Shown: positions 35,570-48,360, numbered from the stretch's first letter. The stretch: 64,000 nucleotides of DNA from Isoetes taiwanensis (GCA_021234155.1 JAJEKV010000216.1:186001-250000); one strand, 5' to 3'. Program-made: numbers and translations. The notes: generated from the letters alone by a model not told the origin.

Positions 35570-36190
35570 AAGCCCCTTTTTTTGATCAATTAAAATATAA
35601 AGAAATTTTGCCCCTTTATTCCAGTCAGTGTTGGGCAAAGTCGGGGCAACACTATCAACCAACCGGTTGAAATTGAAAATTTTCCGGTTAAGTTAGTGCA
35701 TTGTAGGAATTTTTCCACAAGTTTTCTTATAGTTTTCAATTAAGACAATGGAAGATTCCAGCTCTAAACACAATATATCCGATCGGCCAAAGTAGTCATA
35801 GGAAATTTTTCAATGGGACGCAAAAGTTTTGCCTAACACCGATTCGGATCAAATAAGAAATAAAGTAACTGTCTATTGTTTGCTGAGAAGAAGAAGAAGA
35901 TAGGTTAAAGAAAAAATAGTTTCTTGCGTTTATTGGATCAAATAAAAAAAATGGAGCAACGTTCTATTTTTCATTTCTTTAAATTTGTAACTTCAGCTTT
36001 TTGTCTTTTGAGGATAGATAGTGACCAAGAACTTTACTTCATATCCAATACGCCTTACTAACAGTTTAGTTTATTTCCCGAGAATAAAGATGGAGAATTT
36101 TAGTTCATCTAGGATACATGCGCCCTAGGGCTTAAATTTGACGGCCTTCATTCCTCGTTTTTGCACTTTCACCTGTCAAAACAAGTAAAA
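35570..36190. repeat. Dispersed repeat family A, partial copy
   Basis: Matches the first part of copy 1 (15,048-15,465, then 16,196-16,310) without the 730-base insert, and the beginning of the copy at 40,702. It includes about 70 bases (35,748-35,825) absent from copy 1. Confidence 0.8.
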
Positions 36191-36689
36191 CAAGGTCTTT
36201 CGCAGACGGAGGGTTGCCCTTAGTTTCTGTGAATAAAGTGGCTTTAAATCAAATCGTGTGGAATCAAAATTTCTATGTCAAACCCCATCATATATGTCGA
36301 CTCAATATTTAAATTAAAGTAGACCCCTACCATGTTCTTATTATCAGTTTGTAGATCCCCTACATTCATCTAGAAGCCCGTCTACAAGTCTCATTTCGAT
36401 CGAGTTGTGTATGTAATCGAGTATTTGAATGTTCTAGAAATGTCCGAACGTGTTTTATGTCTTCGTCTATAATGCCGTGGCAACGTATAAGAATGAGAAT
36501 GATTTTTTTATCGCCCAATCGAGGCCAATCCACGAGAGAGTCGAAAAGAACTAGGAATGGAAGTGCATACCCAGTTCATTTTGAGTACTAAAGAGGGTAT
36601 GTAATGTTTGTGTTAGCCACACATTTTTTTTTATCACAACGTCCTTCATAGCATATGGTTTTTTGTAACAACTAGAGGCACTACTTCCA
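36191..36689. other. Intergenic, nothing recognised
   Basis: No repeat or coding pattern could be identified. Confidence 0.4.
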
Positions 36690-36945
36690 CATCAAAAGCA
36701 AAATTCTGGACCTTAGGCATGAAGATGCTTTGCATTTCGGTTAGAGACCATGAGCCATACAGGCTGGCCCTCCAACACACAAACGACATCAACATGAGCA
36801 GTGTCCTCGATGTTCCCATCTTTATCGTAGACATATTTCACTGGTCGGGCATGAAAGTTCAAAAAAACCGCACACATACTAGAGATTGATGCATGTTGCA
36901 GAAGATGTGCAAGCATTTTGTATGCCTCTGATTTGAACTCCATAA
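36690..36945 (-). pseudogene. UPF0415-like (C7orf25 homologue) exon fragment
   Basis: One reverse-strand frame contains KYVYDKDGNIEDTAHVDVVC followed by VLEGQPVWLMVSNRNAKHL. The pattern V-D-[VI]-V-C then P-V-W-[IL]-[MI]-V-S-x-R-N is one I recall from the plant members of the UPF0415 (DUF1308-type) family, whose function is not established. The frame stops shortly after, and the continuation has more stops. Only one exon-sized piece is present, so it is a fragment or dead copy. Confidence 0.4.
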
Positions 36946-37489
36946 TGTAGATCAAATGAGAATGAGACATAGGTATATAGGGAAAGAAGGTATAACAAAA
37001 AAACAAATTAAAGCTTGTAGGGCAAATGAGTCTCAATTTGGTAAAACTTGATGACCCTTAAGAGCAAGATCTTTTGCTTCGGTAAATGCATTTAAACATA
37101 ACTACTAACAATAATAAGATTAAACTATTGTGAAAAGGCCACCCAAATGCATGCATAAAAACAGAGGTTGTAACCTATCCCCTGTCAAACCTAAACCTCT
37201 AGTCTTATGTGCAGGGCAAAATCATAAAACCTTAGGAGGAAGGATGTAACTGTTATGGATTTGCTGCCATCTTGGATTCTTCCTGGCCAAACTCAAAAAG
37301 CCCAATGGGAATCTCCAAAATACCAACTTTCAATCAAGGTTGGGCAATTATCTGTAAAATATGCGATGATGCAGGGAAAAATTTATCTTGGAGCCTCTTG
37401 AAATCGTAGGACAAAGCTCACCTAAGTTGATTCTCTCCACTTCGCAAAAGGAGGGAATAGATTCCAACTTATAATGATTTTTCGAAACT

Positions 37490-38075
37490 TGGCATTAAGA
37501 TGCTACTTCAAAGAATGCTAAAATGTGAGCAAAATATGGAGTTATCTTAATCTTGACATATATAATGCCTATACCTTTGACGTCGAGGCATTCATCTCGA
37601 CCGTCAGAAGCATGATGGCAGCATGATGGAGAAGGAGAAGGCGATGAAGTACAAGGAGAAACCACTGAGAAGGAGAAACCATGGCAGCAGGACGGAGATG
37701 GAGAAGGAGAGGCGGATGAAGATGGCGAAGGAGATGGAGATGGAACAGGGGATGGAAATGGAGCCGAAGCTGGAGTTGCTGCCGGAGTTGTTGTAATCAA
37801 CCAAAGTTGCTGCAGAAACAGCCTTGTTCTCCCCTGTTTTCACCACAGCCTTGTTCATCCCTGTTTTCAAACTCAATCCCCCTGCTGCAGTCGAAACATT
37901 GAGCACATATTTGTCTGGTTCAGCACTCTGCGATGCCACTATGGAAACCGGAGACTTGAGAGCTCCAATGGTGTAATACGTTGGCACAGTATGATACTAT
38001 AGCAGAGCAATCTTCTGCGCCGGAGTTAGAGCCGTCATTGCAGCAGAGATAACAGAGATCCACATGAATCGGCCT
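37490..38075 (-). pseudogene. Fasciclin-like arabinogalactan protein fragment
   Basis: Reverse-strand reading begins MTALTPAQKIALL, then an in-frame TAG (37,997-37,999) where a CAG is expected, then YHTVPTYYTIGALKSP and KYVLNVSTAAGGLSLKTG. This is the second half of a FAS1 domain (the conserved YH block). A frameshift later, the sequence turns into PSPVPSPSPSPSSSASPSPS, the Pro/Ser-rich glycosylated region typical of these cell-surface proteins. The N-terminal signal peptide and first half of FAS1 were not found upstream, where short direct repeats take over (38,100-38,330). Confidence 0.7.
37562..37606. repeat. Direct repeat, left copy
   Basis: TGCCTATACCTTTGACGTCG and the next 25 bases recur at 38,943-38,986 with two small differences. 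The two copies bracket the fasciclin fragment. Confidence 0.8.
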
Positions 38076-38330
38076 AAAGAATAGACTGTAAGGAAGTCTT
38101 CTTTTCAAGAATAGATTTGCAAGAATATGTAAGGAAGTCTGCTTTTCAAGAATAGACTGCCGGATCCACTTACGTTCCTTTAAGGAAGTAGGCCTGAAGA
38201 ATCGGCCAGGAGAGCTTCAAGAGTCGGTCTGAAGAATCGGCCAGGAGAGCTTCAAGAGTCGGCCTGAAGAATCAGCCAGAAGAGCTTCAAGCCAGAAGAG
38301 CTTCAAGAATCGGAAGGTCTTCAAGAATCC
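38060..38330. repeat. Short tandem repeats AAGAATCGGCCAGGAGAGCTTC
   Basis: Three to four tandem units of about 38 bases (AATCGGCCAGGAGAGCTTC) lie at 38,205-38,300. Two longer-spaced copies of TTTTCAAGAATAGACTG-like sequence precede them. Probably local slippage upstream of the fasciclin fragment. Confidence 0.8.
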
Positions 38331-40318
38331 AATAGGAAGGGAGATGAAGTAGCAGATGTTTTTCTTATGCCTTGATGCAAGGTTTCATAATCGGAATTAA
38401 AAAAAAAGCCATCCTCATCTAGCATCATGCAGCCCGCCTGGTTCTGCCATAGCCTTAGCCTGAAGAACGCCATAGCCGGTGATGGGTATCCACGATGGCA
38501 GGACTCTGGAAACAGTCCCAAAGAAGGTATGTACCAAATTGGTATGTATTAAATTTTAAATTTCAAGTATGGGCGGGAAAACGAGCGGGGTAAATATTAA
38601 AAAAAGCATGTCGAAAAAAGGGGAGGGCCTATTTCTTTTGTATACGTATACCTACATGGTGTCCATTAGACAATACATGGGGAGGGTCCATTTTTTTCAT
38701 AGGAAATACATGGAGAGGGCATTTTTCATAAAAAAATGCATAAAATATTGTGGTTATTAGAAAATACATAATATAGGATATTGTGCTTATTGAAAATATA
38801 TAGTACATAGTGTCCCATTTGAAAAATCTATATTTGAAATAAACTATGGATAAACATTGATATATTACAAAAGGGGCAATGTCTATTTTTTGTATATGTA
38901 TACATAATAAATGCATAAGATATAATAAATGCATAAGATATGGTGTGCCTATACCTTCGACGTCGAGGCATTCATCTCTAAACCGTCAGGATAGATAAGA
39001 TCGGGCTTCACCATGAGATATTTTGGGCACCTTTGCCACTATCAGAGATTCATGTGATGCAGCTTGACCCGGATGTTTGAATCATTTGGTCATCTTATCT
39101 CCTTCAAACAACATGTCCGAATCCAGATGCTTTTCGTCGCCATCCGCTCATCATTGTTTGGTCGTCTTATCTCCTTATGCAAGATGTCCGAATCGATGCT
39201 TTCATCGCCATGTGCTCATCATTGTTTGACAGATGGACATCTTAGACCCATTGTTCGGTGTTGCCCCGCCTATAGCTAATCTACTGTGGTTTTGTGCATC
39301 TACAAGATCGTAGTTATGATTATGTCAACCGAGAGACAAATATTAGATTAAAAGGATGGGGATCCCTCCATCATGGTATTGACTATGGACGTTGAATTAT
39401 AAGGGATTGCAAAAACACTCGAGTAAAATTCAATTTCCAAAACTAAAAATAACAAATGCTTGTTTTGGAGCATTGTGACAGTGTCATTGAATTGCCATAA
39501 CTATAAATGGTAAATGTTGCTCAAAAAATATCACTGAAATATACTTGCCCATCCATGTGATACGCACACAAAGATTCAACCTTTATGCATGCAATTAGGG
39601 ACCATGGCGATCCCTAATGGAGTAACGCAAAGAAAACTAATCATGCACATGCCAACATAGAAATGACATGATGTTCTAGACTATGGACGATGATTGGCAC
39701 ATGCACCATGGGATTCAAATATATAGTTGTCGAAATCATGGTCTGCACACAATTTTATCTTTGTCTTCAATTTAGAAAAATCACCGCAAAAGCGGATAGC
39801 ATGAGGCACCTTTCGATATGTTTGTGCATATTGCTTGAGCGAGCAAGCACGCTTGATGTGTGTAAAAGAATATGAGACAAGGTAGCTCAGTAGCTCTAGT
39901 AGTTGTAAATGTTGGGCAATTTTGATGGCTATGGCGTTCACCTTTTAGATCTCCTAGTTGATGACAACTTATAGATTGTAGAGTGACACCATACATATCT
40001 TTGCAGGTTCTAATAAGGTTTGGGTGGATCACGTAACCTCCTTCAATCCAAAACTTGGACTGGTATCAGTATTGCAAGGTTGAACAGATGTTACCATATC
40101 AAATTGCCATCTTAGCAATCCAAATTTTAATATGCTACTTGGAGCTTGAGATCTTCGACCTTCAAGATCAAAAGATGAGAGTCACGTTCTGAGAGAAATT
40201 GGTTCAAGGATTCTACATGCGGGGAACTACATGCAATCGAGCTCCGAATCCATAAGGAGAATGCAATGGCGGAGAGCAAGCTCAAGAAGAGCATATGCCC
40301 TTAGAAATTTTTTGATCG
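38331..40318. other. AT-rich intergenic with minor repeats
   Basis: No gene recognised. The right copy of the direct repeat lies at 38,943-38,986. A two-copy tandem repeat of about 70 bases lies at 39,086-39,226 (CTTATCTCCTT..ATGTCCGAATC..GCTCATCATTGTTT). Confidence 0.5.
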
Positions 40319-40319
40319 G

Positions 40320-40670
40320 ACGTGGAAACCCTTCCTATTTTCCCATGGCTAGGAAGGGTTTCCATTTGAATTTAATTTTGAATTCTCGAGTGGCGTGCAC
40401 CTTTAATGGGCGGCGTCCAGTCTTGAAAGGCGTGGTCCATAAATGTCACCACGTGTCAATTTTAAAAATATTAATAAAAAAAGTGGAAACCCTTCCAAAT
40501 TTCCATGGAAACCCTTAGGTTTTCAAAATAGGGAATCCTTCCAAATTTCCATGGAAACCCTTCCTATTTTCCATGGAAACCCTTCCTATTTTCCAAACAT
40601 AGAAATTTGGAAGGGTTTCCATGGAAATTCGGAAGGGTTTCCATGGAAATTTGGAAGGGTTTCCACGGGA
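40320..40670. repeat. Foldback built from GGAAACCCTTCC / TTTCCATGGAAA units
   Basis: The left arm (GTGGAAACCCTTCCAAATTT at 40,481, followed by CCATGGAAACCC) is answered by its reverse complement ending at 40,668. Between the arms are further direct copies of TTCCATGGAAACCCTTCC and then inverted copies of GGAAGGGTTTCCATGGAAAT. A related inverted pair lies at 40,324-40,365. The self-complementary CCATGG centres allow many alternative hairpins. There is no ORF of note. Confidence 0.85.
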
Positions 40671-40701
40671 GCCCAACCCAAATCGGGTGTACTTAAAACC
40701 A

Positions 40702-41585
40702 TCGGCGTTTATTGGATCAAATAAAAAAATGGAGCAACGTTCTATGTTTCATTTCTTTAAATTTGTAACTTCAGCTGGATAGATAGTGACCAAGAACTTT
40801 ACTTCATATCCAATACGCCTTACTAACAGTTTAGTTTATTTCCCGAGATAAAGATGGAGAATTTTAGTTCATCTAGGATACATGCGCCCTAGGGCTTAAA
40901 TTTGACGGCCTTCATGCCTGGTTTTTGCACTTTCACTGTCAAAACAAGTAAAAAAATAGTATTGCAAATGAAAGGTAGCCAATGACTGAATTTGTGTCAT
41001 AAGAAAAATTATTTCCCTCAAATGTGGCGTTGGAATTAGAGTTGTATTCAAGTCGTAAGTTGATACGGTTGCATTTAAATGGCTAACACATGTTTGCATC
41101 TAAAGATGTTTTATATTATTTTTCTAATCTTTTGAGAATATTGATGAAGAACTCATCTTTGAGTTTAGTTTATTTTCCAATAATAGTGATGGACTTTTAC
41201 TCATCTTGAATATGTCTTAAGAGTTAGTTTATATCCTCCAGTAACTAACTAGTTGTTGTATTCAATTTAGGAAGTTGATACTTTGGTGTATTTAAATGCT
41301 TAAAATGCATGTTTGCATGATGTCCTACATTCATTCGCTTCTGTCTAGAGGGCATAAATTCAACAATCATTGGAGCATGGCCCATACAATACATAGTTCT
41401 AGACTTATATGGAGTGCGAGCGAGCATTAGTTGTTTCACCTAATTGGTGGCGGATCACGATACATGTGCATAGATGTCGTAGCTACTCTTTTTGTATATC
41501 TGACTATTGGATTTGAAAATGTTTAACTTTAAAGTTTGTAGTTATTGTCCTCTATATTCTAAATGAGGTGCATCTGGACTACCTT
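40702..41585. repeat. Dispersed repeat family A, copy 2, left part
   Basis: Aligns with copy 1 up to GGTGCATCTGGACTACC, where E2 begins. It continues after E2 at 61,270. Family A was therefore the insertion target. Confidence 0.85.
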
Positions 41586-43171
41586 TGTGGACGCTCCCGA
41601 GAATATATCGACCCCTACCGTATACATAGGGGACTTTCCCCTCCCAAAGGCGACCATCGCGCCATGAGCGGGGCCCTCCATCTAACCGGGCCATCTCGTG
41701 AGAGGCGGCTCGGGTGAAGGACTGTGAGGAGGTCATTCGCATTACGCGCCGATGAAGCCCTACGCCGCGGAAGCATGAATACAAGGGTTAGCACACGGCA
41801 TAAATCACATATAAATAACCACCACGATGGGTGGCACATCCATCCAAACACCAACGGCCAAGAATATGCATCTAAGACTAAGAAAACACCCAAAACCGAG
41901 GTTCTACCCCGGTTTGGACTCTAGTGGGGGAAGCGACCGATGGCTGGGTCTCGGGGAGATCTGAGACCAAATCTTGGCATGGCGTTGGCTGGCATAGAAC
42001 ATCGGCCAGGGTTGTCCACTCCATCCGCCCCTCCCCTGCACACTTTGCGGATGGGTCGATTCACGCTATGGCCGCTATAGCCTTCAAAGGAGAGCGGCTC
42101 TAGGGATCACCCTTTGAGTCTACTCGGGTTCATGACACCCGGTCCGATGAGGGCGTGGGGGGGCGTCCCCTTCCGGGATCACAGTGGTGTCGTGGGTGAG
42201 CTAGAGAATACGTGCGCATCCCGCACGACCCGATCCCAGGTACCCGACTTACTCACCCTAATTCTACTCAAAGTGCATGGTGCCCCATGCGGGTCACACC
42301 ACTACACCCGAGTGGAGTGTCGGACCCATACCCGCCCCTCCACGTGACCGGCCATCAGGCCTAGCCCCTTTGTAGGAGTCTCGAGAGCCTTTTATGCTCG
42401 TGCAAGACCCCACCCCCTACTTCACCTGCAAGCGTCCCTTGTGCGGTGCTAAGCCGGACCATGGCGTCTATGACCCGGTGGGCTCTTGTGCAAGGCGAAA
42501 CTAGTAGGGCATTTAAGGAAGTACTAGGAGCATTCTATACTTGAGCTCGAGAGGCCTCTACCCCCTTTTAACCCACATTTCTTTGGAAATTACTGAACTA
42601 ACTCATAGAGACATCGACCATTCCATAACAGAGCATCATTCGTGAATTGAACAATATTCCTAGTTACCAAAGAAGGGTTAATCCCAACCAAAGCTAGTCG
42701 GACAAGAACATCAAAGTATTATTCTACAAATTGCAAATTAAACTACCATCGACGGTGTTTGCTAGAGCCGTTGTCAAGGGGTGCCTCCATAGTCTTTGTC
42801 TTGGGGTGGCGACAACAGTTAAAGGGGTGTCTTGGCGATTGGGCGAGGTTCATTGTTGGGCCCCGAAAGTGCTTAGCCGCTTCCGGTCTTGGTTGGGTCG
42901 AAATTGGGGTGAGATGGGGGGTGGCGTCACTTGGTGGCTTGGTTTAGAAACCCCATGCTAGCCACCTGGTTATGCCAAATGGCGCCTTCCCACCATTAGG
43001 TGTCTTAATAGCAAGTATTTAGGTAATTATCCTTTATAATTAAGTTAGCATAGCTAATTAAATCCATTGTGGCCAACCCCTAGGTCAACATGCCCCATAG
43101 TAGTGTATCTATCTTTGGGTGACGTGTCAATATATTTATACATTATCCGTAGAAATACTTGGAACGTCACA
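41586..43171 (-). repeat. E2 3' LTR
   Basis: 1,586 bp. On the plus strand it opens TGTGGACGC and closes GGAACGTCACA. It aligns with 54,940-56,306 plus 61,058-61,269. The stretch from GATGGGTGGCACATCCATCC through CAAGAATATGC is identical in both. Confidence 0.88.
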
Positions 43172-43184
43172 TTCTTCCCTCCTT
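43172..43184 (-). promoter_or_regulatory. E2 polypurine tract
   Basis: On the reverse strand AAGGAGGGAAGAA runs directly into TGTGACG of the 3' LTR. It confirms the minus orientation of the element. Confidence 0.88.
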
Positions 43185-43790
43185 AGAATTAATGCTGTCC
43201 TCAAAGATTGGGTTTAGATAGAATTATAGCAAAACACATTATGAAGGAAGGTAATTCCTTATTTTCGAAGATAATATATTAAAACTTTAAAGTTTAAAAA
43301 ACAGGTTTAAGCAATCAAGTGCATTGCACATGATTATGATAGTGAAAAGTTCAAGGACCGAAGTCCAATATCAACACCAGAGTAGCACAAGAACAAAACA
43401 TGTAGACAAAATAAAAGTAGACAAATCGGGTCATCAGCAACCCTCTATACATGGGCAGGTGACGTACTGCTCACTGGCCTACACATGTCAATACATGAGT
43501 ATGTAGATAGTAAGTAGGTTGTGGTTGAAGGGACCACCCCCTATATAAAAAAATGAAAAGAAAAAGAAAAAAATAAATAAAAACTATACTACATGGTTTC
43601 CAAGCAGTTCGTAGTCATGTCCACATTGACGGTACACCACGTCCTAGGGAACACGAAGGTGATCCCATCATTGGTAACTATTATCAACTATGATGCATCT
43701 ACCTCTGTTCCGCATACTTCTTGGCGAAACAAGTCTTGCACTTACCGCCAGAAGCGGGGTTGATCGCATCGTTGATAGTGCGGCCTTGAG
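43185..43790 (-). other. E2 3' untranslated region
   Basis: AT-rich sequence between the end of pol and the polypurine tract, with no coding pattern. Confidence 0.6.
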
Positions 43791-43799
43791 ATTCGCATG

Positions 43800-45235
43800 A
43801 AGTCCGGATAGTGCTTGTCAAGGTCTATTTTCATCACCCACGTAGCATCCTCAACTAGTAAGTGTTTCCACTTAACCAAGTATTGCAACATTTGAGTCCT
43901 TACGGTTTGTTTGTAAGCTCGATCAAGAAGAGCTTGGGGACTATCTCGAGTTGCTCCTCCGTCATTTCTAGGAGGGTTGGGGTGTCCAAAACCTCTTACG
44001 GATCGGGGTTTGTTGCTTGAGAAGACTCACGTGAAAGACTTTATGGATCTTCAAGCGGGCGGCAAATCCAAAGCGATATGCCTACTCTCCAACACGGTCA
44101 ATAATCTTGAACGGTCCAGCCCATCGGGTGCCAACTTCTTTACTGATTACCAATCTTAAGCTTGGCTTGTTTCACCTTAATCTTAAGCCAAACTGATTCA
44201 CCCACCTTGAAATTGCGTGGGGTTCTGTGTTTGTCGGCCACACTCTTCTGACGACTGCGTGCCGCTAATAAATAATCACGAACTTCTTCGACCAGAGCTT
44301 GCATCTCTAAGAGGAGTTGTTGAGAAACCTCTACTTTAGAGGCGGGGTTATGCCATGTATCTGGGGTAAGGCATTGATAACCATAGTTTATCATAAAGGG
44401 GACATCTGGAAGATTCACGCTTCATCTTTGTTATAAGCAAACTCAACCAGATAAATATAGTCGGACCATTGTGATTGCTTACTCCACACATAACTTCTTA
44501 GCATATCCTCTATAATGCGATTGGTCCGCCTGTTTGGCCATCTGTTTGAGGATGATATCTTTGTGCTCATAGCAAGCTTGGTGCGAATGGTGGTAAAGAA
44601 ATCTTTCGAGAATCGCGCCACAAATTTGGGATCCCTATCCGACACAATTACTCGTGGCATTCCGTGTAATCTGAAGATTTCCTTGGCGAAAAGCAGAGCA
44701 GAGTATCAAAGGTTGTATCCGTGGTACGGCATGGCAAGAAATGAGCCATTTTGGACAATTTGTCGACCACAACCATTAAGGCATCATATCCACAATGAAA
44801 TCCATGGTTATTACTTCCCATTTGGCGTTGGGCACATCTAGAGGTTGTAGCTCACACGGGATTTTTAATCGATTACGCTTTAGTCTGGCGGCATATCGAC
44901 CTTTGCCTAATGTATCGGCAATGTCCTTCTTCATAGAAGGCCAGAAATAGGTGGAACGAATCTTAAAGTAGGTTTTCATAAACCCCGCATGTCCAGCTAT
45001 AGGGCTATTGTGCGTGTCATGAAGAATGAGTTTCAGACTCGAAGCTCTGCGGTACACACAACTTATCCTTGTGATATAATAAGTTGCCCTCCTTCTTATA
45101 GGCCACGAAAAGCATCGGCGCTCTGCATCCGAGGCGAGCTTCTTTAGCCAAACTATCCCAAATGTCCACGAAATTCGGATCCGTGGCCAAGGTCTGCTCT
45201 ATATGTTTGCCAAACTCACCGGTAAGCATAGAAAT
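43800..45235 (-). pseudogene. E2 integrase with chromodomain
   Basis: In element order: the HHCC zinc region (SPIAGHAGFMKT, about 45,000); the catalytic core with VSDRDPKF (about 44,640), which carries one of the three acidic residues, and NRIIEDMLRSYV (about 44,505); then the C-terminal GPY-type stretch near 44,100; then YLVKWKHLLVEDATW (about 43,855-43,895), the core of a chromodomain. This domain binds methylated histone tails in related elements and directs insertion into heterochromatin. Frames change repeatedly, mostly near CAG/CTG-type sites. Confidence 0.87.
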
Positions 45236-45239
45236 GGCA

Positions 45240-46700
45240 TTGCAATGGGTTGGTCACCAAGGGATGGCGTGTTAATGCATCCGCAACCACATTGTGCTTG
45301 CCGGGCTTGTACATAATCTCGAAATCATACTCCTCCAAGAATTCCATCCATCTTCTTTGACGGAGATTAAGATTTACCGGGTGAATAAATAACGGAGACT
45401 TTGATGATCCAGTATCAATTGGAACCTTCTACCAAGAAGGTAGTGTCTCCATATTCGCAGGGGCACGGACAACGGCTAACAATTCGATCATGGGTAGGAT
45501 CGTTGCTGCTCGCCTCGTTCATTTTCTTAGAGTCATAAGCAATAACTCTCCCCTCCGCATTAGGACCCCACCGGTGGCAATTTTGCTAGCATCTGTTGCC
45601 ACTAGCTTATCCTGATCGGGATCGGGTAACGCGGAGAACTGGTGCTGAGGTGAGGGCATCCTTAAGCTGCTGGAAGCTTTCTTTGGACCTTCGATCTTCG
45701 AAAGGCTCCATCCAATCCTTCACCTTTTCCTCGCTTGGTGAGATTGGTAAGAGGAGCTGCAATCCTTGCAAAATCCTTTACAAATTTCGGTAATATCCGC
45801 TAATCCCAAGAAGTCTGCGGATTTTAAACATTCCCTGAATAGGCCATTCTCTTACGGCCTCTATCTTTGCGGGGGTCTGTAGCAATTCCCTCTCAAGGAA
45901 ATGATATGGCCTAAATAATCAACCCTGAGTGGCGAACTTGCACTTAGAGAACTTGGCATAGAGTTGATGACGCCCCGCCTTTTGTAGGGCCAATCTAAGA
46001 TGTTTCTCATGTTCTTCAAGGGTCTTCTTGTAGATGAGAATGTCGTCGAAGAAAATAACAACAAAATCATCCAAGTATTGTAGGAAGACATCATTCATTA
46101 GTCGCATAAACGTTCTTTGGGGCACTAGTTAATCCAAAAGGCATAATCGTAAATTCATAATGTCCATACCTAGTGCTTGGCGGATTTATGGATGTCCTCC
46201 TCCTTGATCTTATCCGATGGTATCCGGAGCTTAAGATCAATCTTTGAGAAATACTTAGCCCCTTGTAACCGATCCATTGGGTCATCTCGCCTAGGCAAAA
46301 GCATAGCGATTCTTGATGGTATGCTTGTTAAGTTGTCGGTAATCAATACACATCCTCGATGAGCAGTCCTTTTTCTTAACAAAGAGAATAAAAGCCAAAG
46401 GCGAGAAACACTAGGTCGGATGAAACCTAGGTTTAATAGCTCTTGAAGTTGCTTCTTAAGTTACGCCGCCAGTGCGGAGGACTCATACGATGCACTGAGC
46501 CTTCTTTGGTAGGCTTGGTACCTGGTTCTAAAGCTATTTCACATTCCACCCCTCTAAAAGGAGGAAGCTTCTGAATCTCATCCGGAAAAAGATCACCAAA
46601 TTCGCGGAGAAGATTAGCAATCCCCTCTGGGAGGGCGTCGATTACTTGTTTTTGCTTAGCATCTGACTCGATGGAAGCAAGCATAACGATGCAAAGGAGC
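45240..46700 (-). pseudogene. E2 reverse transcriptase and RNase H
   Basis: RT begins after a linker (FGDLFPDEIQKLPP, about 46,590) and includes [10 protein letters not shown] (about 46,140) and [14 protein letters not shown] (about 46,080-46,035) with the catalytic DD. RNase H fragments follow (DKLVATDASK near 45,605). Several frameshifts separate the blocks. Confidence 0.87.
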
Positions 46701-46722
46701 TTTTCCTTGTGTATAGCTTTAT

Positions 46723-47100
46723 CTAACTGCGATGGACATAGATCTGCAGGATTGGGTTGAGAGGTTCACCTTTAACAGTTACGCGAGCTCCATTAGCTGC
46801 ATTGAAGGTAACTTCTCTCTTCTCGCAGTCTATGTTCGCTTTTGCGGATGCCAGGAATTCCATACCAACAATGAGGTCATATTTGCCAATATCCATCAAT
46901 TCAGCCCCTAAAGCAACGGTGCACACTGGGAGTTGCATGTTGAGATTGATCGGCGGCCATGGGTATGCGGCTTTTACCAGCGGCTAGAGGTGCCGGGTCT
47001 CGGGACGGGACCTCAATGTTTCTAGGCGTAAGACATAGGCCATCCTAGGAGAAGCAAAATTATGTGTACTTCCGTGTCCATAAGAATTACAAAAGGCTTC
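46723..47100 (-). pseudogene. E2 aspartic protease
   Basis: VILMDTEVHI near 47,085 occupies the retropepsin active-site position (DTG expected), and YDLIVGMEFLASAKANIDC near 46,860 is the conserved C-terminal block. The Gly after DT reads Glu as written, which would kill activity or reflects an error. Confidence 0.7.
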
Positions 47101-48360
47101 CTGTCTACTTGGCCTATGGTAGAAATAGCGACAAGTTGACTTTCAAGCATTGCCGGTTTCTATAGCCGCAAGGATATGAGACGACCGTGAATGTGTCGGG
47201 GAGCCTCCTCCTCGGCCGGGTTGTGTTGTTTGAGGTCATCCCAATCGAGGTCGGCCATGGCCGGTTGGTTAGTCCAAGCGTGACATAAGGGGCAGTGCAT
47301 GAAGTGTCCCGCCTCATACACTCAGAACATGCTTTATCTCGCGGGAGCCGCTGTTCTCGAGCCTCTTTAGGAATAATAGATAAGAGGTTCGAACTTCCTT
47401 ACGGCATTGTTACGCTTATCAGCGCACTAAAGGTAACCTTCTTTTCGGCGGCCATAAGAGTTTCGGCCGAGAGGCCCCGGACTTGGGGGAGCGGGGTTTG
47501 TAAGGTGTGGGCGGCCGTGGGCTGCAGTAAAGGCGCGGGGCGTGGATCTTGGTTCTTTGGCGTGTCCTCCTCGAGGCTCAATGCTTTAGCCTCTGCCTGA
47601 AGCGATTTTGGGTCTATGGCCTTAACCATCCGTTTGATTGATGGTGCCAATCCCTCAATATAGCCTTTGCCCTTTTCTCATTCATACGGTACATACAACC
47701 TCCGGCGCATAAACTCATCCAGGTGTAAGCACGAGACGGACATACTCTTCTGCTCCAACTTTAGAAAGTGCGGATCTGTTGGCATTTGTGCGCACGGGGC
47801 ACATAATGCGACTTGAAGGCCTTGGCAAACTTTACGAAGTTGCATCTGCTCCTTTCAAATGCTTGGCTCGGCATAGCCCTTCCACCAAACACGGGCAGGC
47901 TCTGTAAAGGTTGGTGGTGGCAACCTTTCACTGTATCTTTTCTCTGTCATTCCAGAAGACTTCCCAAACTCCTTCATCTCATCCAACCGGGACTCGGCGT
48001 TTAGACCGCCTCGGGATTTCCCATCAAACCGGGCCAATTTCCTATTCTTCCATATACCTTCGTTATAGTCTGTATCAACCGTCTTACGGTACTCTTTTGT
48101 CTCGGCGCTTTGCATGGTCACCTGGCTGATACCGATGAACCGGAAGATCGGAAGTGGTTGATCGTGAGGAAGTGGCACTATCTTTAGAGGAACCGGTAGC
48201 GCTTAGCATGAGGCCTCCTCCTTGCAGTCACGGGACTAGCCGTGGGAGATGGCTGTTGTGCAGGTGGACTTCGGTGGTAGCGGAGGTAACGCCCGGTCCA
48301 TCCTCACCGGGTTTGTTGCGGTGGGTTGGCATGCAATACATAGGCACGTAGTTAGCCTAA
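47101..48360 (-). pseudogene. E2 gag
   Basis: The reverse-strand frame has KLARFDGKSRGGLNAESRLD and EPARVWWKGYAE (the gag capsid signature) at about 48,030-47,865. A Lys/Glu-rich spacer follows, then a degraded Cys-rich knuckle near 47,320 (CSEC, with His and Cys further on). Confidence 0.75.
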
